The notes under the pieces are model-generated. The model worked only from the letters and a program-made list of their open reading frames with translations. It made no database searches and had not been told where the DNA came from. Below are positions 26,423-33,388 of a DNA stretch of 64,000 nt, one piece after another (within the stretch, counting starts at the first letter, position 1; every line of letters begins with the position of its first letter). Source of the stretch: Thermincola ferriacetica (GTDB lineage Bacteria; Bacillota; Thermincolia; Thermincolales; Thermincolaceae); assembly GCF_001263415.1 (NCBI RefSeq), contig NZ_LGTE01000005.1, forward strand, positions 1 through 64,000, in the 5' to 3' direction. A program made the position numbers and the translations under genes.

Positions 26423-26641
26423 TTACGTCATCCCCTCGTAAAAAATAGTTTGTGAAAAATGGAATTTTTTATGTTCTTTAAGTATAACGAATAGCTTCTT
26501 TTTGGTCAATATATTATTACCTAACTTTATAATCTGCTACCAAATAAACAAAATAATAACTCTATGCTCTTTCCGGTTAAAATATGACTGAAAATATATC
26601 CGACTACCACAAATCTATTACTTTAACCAGGAGGCATTCAA

Positions 26642-27325
26642 ATGCTTGAGCACAACAATCCAAATATCACTGAATATCATGAATATCAAAAGCCGCTAGA
26701 AATGCCGGAACACCTGGCATTTAAGCCCTTAACCAAAGCTACTAATCAGGTAACGGTAAGAATTTCAGGCCGGCACATTCATTTGTGCCCTGCCGACCTT
26801 TATGCATTATTCGGTCCCGGTTATACCCTCCATAAATACAAAGACTTAAATCAACCAGGCCAGTTTGCCGCCAAAGAAACCCTCACCGTTGTGGGGCCAA
26901 AAGGAGTTATCGAAGGCGTAAGGGTGCTTGGGCCTTTAAGAGACAAAACCCAGGTAGAAATATCCGGTACCGATGGTTACCATCTGGGAGTAGATCCACC
27001 TGTGCGTGATTCCGGTGACCTGGAGGGAACACCGGGTATCGTTTTGGTTGGACCAAAGGGGGCCGTCAATTTAAAAGAGGGACTTATACTGGCAGCCACT
27101 CACATTCATATGCATACCTCTGATGCCGAACGACTGAACCTTAGAAACGGAGACAGGGTACAGGTCCTCATTGATGGTGAAAGGGATTTGATATTTACCA
27201 AAGTTCTGGTTCGGGTAAGCGATAAATTTAATACTGAAATGCACATTGATACCGATGAAGCCAATGCGGCTGTAATAGAAGACGGCGATATTGTCGAAAT
27301 CATCGGCAAATTTGCTCCCATGTAG
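26642..27325 (+). CDS. pduL: Phosphate propanoyltransferase / phosphotransacetylase, PduL type
   Basis: It exchanges phosphate and CoA on short acyl groups, linking acetyl-CoA (or propionyl-CoA) with acetyl phosphate. The 227-residue protein has both halves of the PduL fold with zinc-binding His in VRISGRHIHLCPADL and ATHIHMHTSDAERL, and the repeated VVGPKGVIEGVRVLGP/LVGPKGAVNL. An N-terminal extension of about 35 residues lacks the amphipathic microcompartment-targeting look, and no shell genes are near, so a housekeeping role in acetate metabolism is likely. AGGAGG precedes the ATG. Confidence 0.92.
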   Translation: MLEHNNPNITEYHEYQKPLEMPEHLAFKPLTKATNQVTVRISGRHIHLCPADLYALFGPGYTLHKYKDLNQPGQFAAKETLTVVGPKGVIEGVRVLGPLRDKTQVEISGTDGYHLGVDPPVRDSGDLEGTPGIVLVGPKGAVNLKEGLILAATHIHMHTSDAERLNLRNGDRVQVLIDGERDLIFTKVLVRVSDKFNTEMHIDTDEANAAVIEDGDIVEIIGKFAPM

Positions 27326-27397
27326 AGGTATATCTGCCGCCGGGAGCGGCAAACAATAATAAAGACGGCGAAACTTATTTTTAAGGAGGTAAATATA

Positions 27398-27574
27398 TTG
27401 ACAGAGCAAAAGAAAAAGCCAGATACATTAAACAAGGTACCGTCTCTCAAACATCACAAGGAAGGTAACCTTTACGTGACCATGAACAATCCCGACGACA
27501 GTTTAACCAAGCAAACAGGAGATAATGCCAGTCTGATAAGCCTTGATAATCCTGACGACAGTTTGGAGGAGTGA
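27398..27574 (+). CDS. 58-residue ORF with duplicated NPDDSL motif
   Basis: A small gene with TTG start at 27398, 8 nt after AAGGAGG. It is hydrophilic and Lys, Asp and Asn-rich; the motif NPDDSL occurs twice (MNNPDDSLTK and LDNPDDSLEE). There is no signal peptide. It starts 73 nt after pduL and is probably co-transcribed. I do not recognise it. Confidence 0.6.
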   Translation: MTEQKKKPDTLNKVPSLKHHKEGNLYVTMNNPDDSLTKQTGDNASLISLDNPDDSLEE

Positions 27575-27662
27575 TAAAAAAGTTAATTTTTATGAGCAGG
27601 AATATAGCCGGTTGCTGGTAAATTAATTGTTAATACATTATAAAGCTATGGAGGAGTGTCAG

Positions 27663-28187
27663 TTGTCCCTACCTTTTTATTCCGAATACCCGTTTGTCAT
27701 TCGGCCGGCTACCACCAATGATTTAACTGATATTGCCTATGTCATCACCAGAATAGCCAGAGAAGAAAATTCTCTTGGTGCGGAACCTATGCTAACCCAG
27801 GAACCGGCTACAATTACCATGTTGGAAAAGATGAGAGAACGGCCCCATTGTTGGCTCGTGGCTTTAGTCGATAACAAAATCATCGGCATCGCCTGCGCCG
27901 TTAAATTTTTCGAAACAGGAAATTCAGGCAGTACTGCCGTACTGGGCATTGGAGTGCTTAAGGAACACCGCAACAGATCCGTCGGCAGCGCACTTATACA
28001 CCGGGTCATCGAGTGGTGTATATCCAACAATATCTCCAAAATCCGCTTGACTGTTTGGGAGCATAATAACGCAGCGCTTCAACTGTATAAAAAATTCGGT
28101 TTTAAACCTGTGCAAAAGAAAAAAACAGCCTTTCCTGCCAAAGGCTGTTTTGTTGATGAAATCATCATGGAAAAGCAAATTGTTTGA
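27663..28187 (+). CDS. GNAT family N-acetyltransferase
   Basis: About 174 residues with the complete GNAT fold: FVIRPATTNDLTDIAYVITR at the N-terminus, the acetyl-CoA loop LGIGVLKEHRNRSVGSALIHRV (Q/RxxGxG/A variant RSVGSA) and the C-terminal IRLTVWEHNNAALQLYKKFGF. The RimI/YhhY-like end suggests acetylation of a protein N-terminus or a small amine; the substrate cannot be told. TTG 27663 is 8 nt after GGAGG; an in-frame ATG at 27648 is possible. Confidence 0.85.
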   Translation: MSLPFYSEYPFVIRPATTNDLTDIAYVITRIAREENSLGAEPMLTQEPATITMLEKMRERPHCWLVALVDNKIIGIACAVKFFETGNSGSTAVLGIGVLKEHRNRSVGSALIHRVIEWCISNNISKIRLTVWEHNNAALQLYKKFGFKPVQKKKTAFPAKGCFVDEIIMEKQIV

Positions 28188-28192
28188 AACAG

Positions 28193-28219
28193 GGCTTCGC
28201 AAAGAAGCCTTGGTTTTTA
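28193..28219. terminator. Intrinsic terminator between convergent genes
   Basis: GGCTTC-gcaaa-GAAGCC (28193-28209) followed by TTGGTTTTT on the plus strand. It ends the pduL-GNAT transcript. Confidence 0.8.
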
Positions 28220-28540
28220 TTCCCGCTGTTCAAACACTTCACGGCCCAGCAGCATGGGTAGCCCCAACAGGTCAAAGACTTCGTAAACCTCGGCAGACAA
28301 GTTGCGTATTTTCACATCAATGTTGTCATTTTTTAAGCTCTTAATAACGTTAAGTAAACCACCAACACCGGTAGAATCAACAAAACTCAGTTTTTCCATG
28401 TTCAAGGTCAAAGCTGTGGCCCCCTGCCGGGCTTCCTCCACACTGGTCTTGAACTTGTCTACCGTCGCTATATCGAGTTCCCCGATTAATTCTATCATTC
28501 TGTCAGTACCCTTAACAATCGTTTGTAATTCTAACATCAT
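28217..28540 (-). CDS. STAS-domain anti-sigma factor antagonist
   Basis: 107 residues, a single STAS domain of the SpoIIAA/RsbV type: IELIGELDIATVDKF in the first strand and LSFVDSTGVGGLLNVIKSL with the Ser that RsbW-type kinases phosphorylate (DST). It lies downstream of fapA and of a large protein bearing an RsbT/RsbW-like ATPase domain, its probable partner. The start is the double ATG at 28540 after GGGGGG. Confidence 0.92.
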   Translation of the reverse strand: MMLELQTIVKGTDRMIELIGELDIATVDKFKTSVEEARQGATALTLNMEKLSFVDSTGVGGLLNVIKSLKNDNIDVKIRNLSAEVYEVFDLLGLPMLLGREVFEQRE

Positions 28541-28569
28541 TACCCCCCTCACCGCATTTTCATATATTC

Positions 28570-30615
28570 TTATGCTTTAAGTTTATCGGTAATTAAGCGT
28601 CCTTCATGGTTTACGTAAGCATTAAAATTCCTATATAAATTATCCACCCTATACTTTTCGGTTCCTATCTGCACTATAACATTGGGATGTATTAATTCGG
28701 CAGAAAATTTACCGGTTCCTTTAATCGCCACGGAAGTTTGGGTATCGAATGCCGAACCCAGCTCTTTAACAGTTATACTGCGACCGGCTGTAATTTTTAC
28801 TCCCCTCGCAATACCTGGGTTTCCGGCAACAATAACTTCACCACCCGCTGTTACCGTAGAAATGTAGCACCCCTGACCTTCTATAATCACATCCCCGCTG
28901 GACAGTAGAGTGGAATTCTGCACATATCTTACAGTAATACATTCTGCTTTCCGCATATAATTATTTATAAAATCCGTGACCTGGTCTAATCCCTTTATAA
29001 GAATCAGGAGATAATCAATTTTATCCAGGTGCAGCGGACCCAGACCACATAAACTTTTCTGAAGAAGGGTAACTACATTTATAACCTCTTCGTGCACAAC
29101 CTGTTCTTCACTTGATACGGCCGCGACCAACTCACTAACTGCCTTGGGCACATTATGAAACTTGGAATCTATAAGCAGTTGAATTAACTGCCCGTCACCT
29201 CTGGTCTGCAGGTCCGAAGTTTTAAACCCCGGCACTTGTTTTAACTGCAGGGCCACAGTATAAGTTTTATCCACAAGGTCCCTTATTTCCTTTAATAAAG
29301 GCAAAATCGATGTATATAAAGCTGCCAGCCCACCGGCCACTATAGTGCTTCCCAGCACCATTTTATGTACTTTAACACTACCCCGGGCCTTAAGCGTTGC
29401 CCTGGTTACATCGCCAAATACCTCAATATTGCCTGTGGCTTCAACTTTATATCCCTCCCTGACTTCGCCCGTAACCCGAACGTCACCGGAAAACTTTATA
29501 TCTCCCGTTATACCGTCTACATTTGTCACTTCCAGCACAGGTTCAACCGTGAGTACTGCGTTTTGCCCGTTGTACTCCACTACCGGTCTGCCGTCGATAC
29601 TGGCCACAACTTTCCGACCGTTATCCACCAGTTCACAACCGCCTTTAACGATAATGGAACAATCCACTGCGGGTCTGGCTTTAATCTTTTCACCGGTTAC
29701 CGTCCGTCCGTCCACTCCTTCCTGGGGAGGAACCTTGACAGCAATGACGTCACCTTTGCTTACCGAAATCAGTTTATTCCGTCCAAACAGTCCTTCCTCC
29801 TCATCCGGTTTATTTTCCAGAAAAAGGCACCTCACATAAGCATCAACCCCATCTACAGGCCTTTGCCCCCGGGCAATCAGAAAACTCTCTTTGCTATTGG
29901 GATTGGCTATAACCTGCTCGATAACATCCTGATAAACTCCTTCGATAATGTTATTCTCCTGCAAGAATCTCTTTATATCGTCCGGTGTAACCGGCGGCGG
30001 CTCAACTACTTCGGCTACTTCTGTCAGCAAAGTCAGCTTGTTGGTCCGGGGCTGGTCCTTCAACCGGTAATTGGCCCCCGGGTGTCTAATCAGCCTTATC
30101 CGGGCTTCCACTTTATCCTCTGAAAGTTTTAATTCAATAGTATTTACGGGTTCGTCATTAACTATATCAATATGTACTTTGTCTTCTTCTGAAACATAAG
30201 TTTCATTTTCAACTTTTTTACCGTTAATCAATAAATTCACGTGTTTCCCGGGCGTAATTGTAGCATATTTACCTTCCGCCACGGGGTTGGTAATAATGAG
30301 TTCTCCCTTTTTTACCGCCGCAACACCGAAGTCTTTATAAACCACTTTTGATCGGTAGTTTTCCTGCCCGGTCTCATCCTTTATATCAAGAGCGATCAAT
30401 AAATCTGTTAATTCAATTTCAGCCATTGCGTCTTCTCTGACACATACTTTAACTTTTGCGGGCCTTGCGCCCATGCCCAGAAAGCCGTGCTTGCCTTCAT
30501 CCAAAATCTCAATTTTTGCCTGTTCCCTGGAAATTCTCAATGCTTTGAGGGCCTTGTTTACCGCCTCCTCAACAGTAACCCCCTCGGTAGTGATACAGGT
30601 ATTCTCAACTGGCAT
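28570..30615 (-). CDS. fapA: FapA (DUF342) family protein with Jag-like N-terminal domain
   Basis: 681 residues. A Jag_N-like domain (about 5-60, VEEAVNKALKALRISREQAKIEILDEG-type region with GFLGMGARPAKV) comes first. The DUF342/FapA core follows, with VKVPPQEGVDGRTVTGEKI and a right-handed beta-helix (GDVRVTGEVREGYKVEATGNIEVFGDV region), then a helical hairpin. FapA-like proteins have been linked to polar flagellar assembly and to signalling; no flagellar genes are present here. Its ATG overlaps the end of the HD-GYP/kinase gene by 11 nt, so the two are coupled. Confidence 0.88.
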   Translation of the reverse strand: MPVENTCITTEGVTVEEAVNKALKALRISREQAKIEILDEGKHGFLGMGARPAKVKVCVREDAMAEIELTDLLIALDIKDETGQENYRSKVVYKDFGVAAVKKGELIITNPVAEGKYATITPGKHVNLLINGKKVENETYVSEEDKVHIDIVNDEPVNTIELKLSEDKVEARIRLIRHPGANYRLKDQPRTNKLTLLTEVAEVVEPPPVTPDDIKRFLQENNIIEGVYQDVIEQVIANPNSKESFLIARGQRPVDGVDAYVRCLFLENKPDEEEGLFGRNKLISVSKGDVIAVKVPPQEGVDGRTVTGEKIKARPAVDCSIIVKGGCELVDNGRKVVASIDGRPVVEYNGQNAVLTVEPVLEVTNVDGITGDIKFSGDVRVTGEVREGYKVEATGNIEVFGDVTRATLKARGSVKVHKMVLGSTIVAGGLAALYTSILPLLKEIRDLVDKTYTVALQLKQVPGFKTSDLQTRGDGQLIQLLIDSKFHNVPKAVSELVAAVSSEEQVVHEEVINVVTLLQKSLCGLGPLHLDKIDYLLILIKGLDQVTDFINNYMRKAECITVRYVQNSTLLSSGDVIIEGQGCYISTVTAGGEVIVAGNPGIARGVKITAGRSITVKELGSAFDTQTSVAIKGTGKFSAELIHPNVIVQIGTEKYRVDNLYRNFNAYVNHEGRLITDKLKA

Positions 30616-32734
30616 TTCCCGGCACCACCTTTTCTTCTAATACCCTGCTGGGGCTGCTATTACTCTGTCCGATACCGTAAACCATTTCCAGAACCAGGGT
30701 TGTTCCGCCTGTAGTAGACATTATTAAACGGTCCAAATAATCCAACATGATGGTAAATCCGTAACCTAAAGAAATCTTGGTAGAGTATCCTTTTCTCAAG
30801 GTTACCTGGGGCAACTGGGAAATATCTATGCCCGGACCGTTATCCTGGATAATAACGCGAATGGCATGATCCAGCAAATAAACGAAAACCTTGCCTTTCC
30901 CCACGTGTTTGATAACATTGGTAGCTGCCTCAGAAACACATAGGACCATTTGCGTTTTTCGCCGGTTGGGCAGGGGTGCCTTCTGGAGCGCCTCCCTGAT
31001 TAATGCCCGTGCACGGGCTACATCTTGCGGTTCTACCAGTTCCATTTGATAATGAACCTTATCTTCATCATGATAGGTTTGTATTTCTTCCTTGGCAGCC
31101 AGGAGCAGTTTACCTTGGGTAACAGCCATAATGACATCCCGGTAAATATTAATTTCCCTTTCATCCCTGGCTTTTTCGGTTTTTAATATTTCCGTCATAT
31201 CAAAAACCGTTATTAAACATGAACGTTCTGAAACCGGGATAAAATAAGTCTCAAAAATCTTAGCAGATGCAGAATCGATAATAAATTCCTTGCCGTATCT
31301 GTCAATACCCTCTTTCAGATAGTCCAACAAATAGCTTTTTATAGAATCAGGCACTTCTTCCCGCCCCAGGTTTTTTATCTGGCCGTCTTCATAAAGCGCT
31401 ACATAATTCATCCGCAAAGACTCCAGTACCCAGGATTTATCAAGGTAATACCTTAACTGCTCAATTACGTCTTTCGCCCCCGATTCCAAGCGCTCAGTCA
31501 GCCGGTCATCATCGAGAATAATCACTTTCTTATCACTCATAAGCGCTTGCAAAAAGGTCTCAACCAATTCAGGGTCCAACTCTGTTCCGGCAATGTTTTT
31601 CAGTTCCGTGCAAGCCTGTTCTAACTTTAACCCATCACGAAACATAAAATTGTCAAACCTGTCGGCAATAGCGATGACCCTGGCCCCGAAGGGAATATCC
31701 TGACCCGCCAACTGCCTGGGATACCCTGTTCCATTGTATCTCTCATGGTGGCAATAAATTAATTCGGCCACATTACTCAAACCGTGTATCTGCTGAATCA
31801 GGTTCCTGCCTATTTCCGCATGAGCCTGTAATTGCTGCATTTCTTCGCTGGTCAGATAATTGCGCAATTTCAACAGTTTTTCAGGCATACCCAGTTTCCC
31901 TATATCATGCAGTAAGGCGGCATATTCTATGGTAATGCGTTCATCCCTGGTTACCCGCAGGTGTTTTAAGAGAATTTGGCAAAACTTGACTACTCTTTCG
32001 GAATGGCCCCGCAAATGGGGAATTTTGTTTTCAGAGACATTTAAAAAGGTCTCCACCGTTTTTAGGTATTTTTGTTCGGAATAATGATAATCCTTAAATA
32101 TTTTCCATATGGCAGCAAGTAAAAACAAAATCATGATAATTCCCGGTAACCCGCTGCTTTGCAAAACTATGGTACCCACAATGCCTGTTAATACGGCTAC
32201 GGTCAAGGTTAAACTATCGTCAGGAACTGTAATTAACACCTCTACCGGTTTATCGGCAGCTATAGTCCTGTAAATGGCCTTAAAGGCGGAAACCAAAATA
32301 AGGTAACCGGCCACAAAACTCAGTACAGGTAAATAATCGGCGCGCAAATCCAATGCCCCAAAGTTGCCACCTGCCACAACAAACAAAAAACCGGCCACCC
32401 AAACAACCAGCGCTTGTCCACCGATAATTAGAATAGAATCCTGTAAAGACTGCTTCGTGAACAGGGTAAATCCTAACATAGCGATAGCAACAACCCAAAC
32501 TGCGGAAAAGCCATAGCTCAAAACATAAATAATGATAACGGCGCTTTCCAGTGATAAAGCCCCAGCCATCGATAAATAAGTCTTTAATAGTGAAAATAAA
32601 AGGACAGCAGCAGCAAAAAACAAAATTACGACCCACAAACCAAGGTCTGTCGGAACATAGTGATTAAGCAAATAAACACTGACGGCAAATACAATTGCAT
32701 TAAATGCCCATAATCTAATATTGCCTATAATCAT
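30605..32734 (-). CDS. Membrane HD-GYP phosphodiesterase fused to an RsbT/RsbW-like kinase domain
   Basis: 709 residues from the ATG at 32734. Six to seven membrane helices (about 1-215) precede an HD-GYP domain with intact LLHDIGKLGMPEKLL and HHERYNGTGYP, so c-di-GMP hydrolysis is expected. A PAS-like segment (about 430-535) follows. The C-terminus (about 580-690) is an HATPase_c domain of anti-sigma-kinase type: N-box SEAATNVIKH, DNGPGID and GYSTKISLGYGF. It is followed by fapA and a STAS gene. A link between c-di-GMP turnover and partner switching is inferred from the fusion. Confidence 0.87.
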   Translation of the reverse strand: MIIGNIRLWAFNAIVFAVSVYLLNHYVPTDLGLWVVILFFAAAVLLFSLLKTYLSMAGALSLESAVIIIYVLSYGFSAVWVVAIAMLGFTLFTKQSLQDSILIIGGQALVVWVAGFLFVVAGGNFGALDLRADYLPVLSFVAGYLILVSAFKAIYRTIAADKPVEVLITVPDDSLTLTVAVLTGIVGTIVLQSSGLPGIIMILFLLAAIWKIFKDYHYSEQKYLKTVETFLNVSENKIPHLRGHSERVVKFCQILLKHLRVTRDERITIEYAALLHDIGKLGMPEKLLKLRNYLTSEEMQQLQAHAEIGRNLIQQIHGLSNVAELIYCHHERYNGTGYPRQLAGQDIPFGARVIAIADRFDNFMFRDGLKLEQACTELKNIAGTELDPELVETFLQALMSDKKVIILDDDRLTERLESGAKDVIEQLRYYLDKSWVLESLRMNYVALYEDGQIKNLGREEVPDSIKSYLLDYLKEGIDRYGKEFIIDSASAKIFETYFIPVSERSCLITVFDMTEILKTEKARDEREINIYRDVIMAVTQGKLLLAAKEEIQTYHDEDKVHYQMELVEPQDVARARALIREALQKAPLPNRRKTQMVLCVSEAATNVIKHVGKGKVFVYLLDHAIRVIIQDNGPGIDISQLPQVTLRKGYSTKISLGYGFTIMLDYLDRLIMSTTGGTTLVLEMVYGIGQSNSSPSRVLEEKVVPGNAS

Positions 32735-32946
32735 ACTATACACACCTTCTTTGCCGCTTGGCCCCAACAGTGTTGAATTAATCTATTTAATTTTTTTACA
32801 ATTTCACAATACTATTTTTCGACAAATCCCCCCCCTTTCCTGCTAAATAGGTACTTTTTTAGCAAAATTAACTATATTATATTGGCATCATTTAGTTTAT
32901 ATATTTTTACTTTCCACAGGGCAATATTAAATTCAGGTGATGGTTG

Positions 32947-33168
32947 ATGAAAAAGAAACAAAGCAAGAGTCGGGTAAGAGTCTTGAAAAAAAAGAGCCCC
33001 CTTACCCCTCAAGAAAAATTGAAGTATGAGGTGGCCAAAGAACTCGGTCTCTGGGACAGAATAAAAGAAGTTGGATGGGCCGGGCTTACCGCCGCTGAGA
33101 CCGGCAAGATCGGCGGTTACATGACCAAAATCAGCCTGACCGGCAAAAAGGAAGTGTCCCATAAGTAA
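32947..33168 (+). CDS. Small acid-soluble spore protein, SspF-like alpha/beta type
   Basis: 73 residues. The core LKYEVAKELGLWDRIKEVGWAGL and the following TAAETGKIGGYM match alpha/beta SASPs, which coat spore DNA; the germination protease usually cuts in the E-(L/V/I)-A-K-E segment. The N-terminus is strongly basic (KKKQSKSRVRVLKKK), as in SspF types. ATG 32947 follows AGGTGATGG. The last residues VSHK are encoded by one arm of a 16-bp inverted repeat that recurs at 33363-33378. Confidence 0.88.
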   Translation: MKKKQSKSRVRVLKKKSPLTPQEKLKYEVAKELGLWDRIKEVGWAGLTAAETGKIGGYMTKISLTGKKEVSHK

Positions 33169-33387
33169 ATGGGCCCCCCTTTTTAGCTATGAAAGCATAA
33201 GGAGCGGCAGACATATTCCTCCACGACGGCAACAATTCAGCTTGTTACCGGCTCCCGCATACGCGGATCGCCGACAAGCGGACATCAGACTCGTCGTTCC
33301 GAAACATATCTGCCACTCCCTGAATTTACGGTCACAAAATGAAGGGAGCGCGCCATAAGATTTTTACTTATGGGACACTCCCTTTTT
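33154..33387. repeat. Nested inverted repeats and terminator between SASP and ileS
   Basis: GTGTCCCATAAGTAAA (33154-33169) has its perfect complement at 33363-33378. Inside, GGAGCGGCAGACATAT (33201-33216) pairs imperfectly with 33306-33319, and ACGACG with CGTCGT nearer the centre. The right end also forms a terminator, GGGAG..CCATAAG/CTTATGG..CTCCC (33344-33382) followed by TTTTT. The outer arm would compete with that terminator. Confidence 0.65.
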
Positions 33388-33388
33388 A

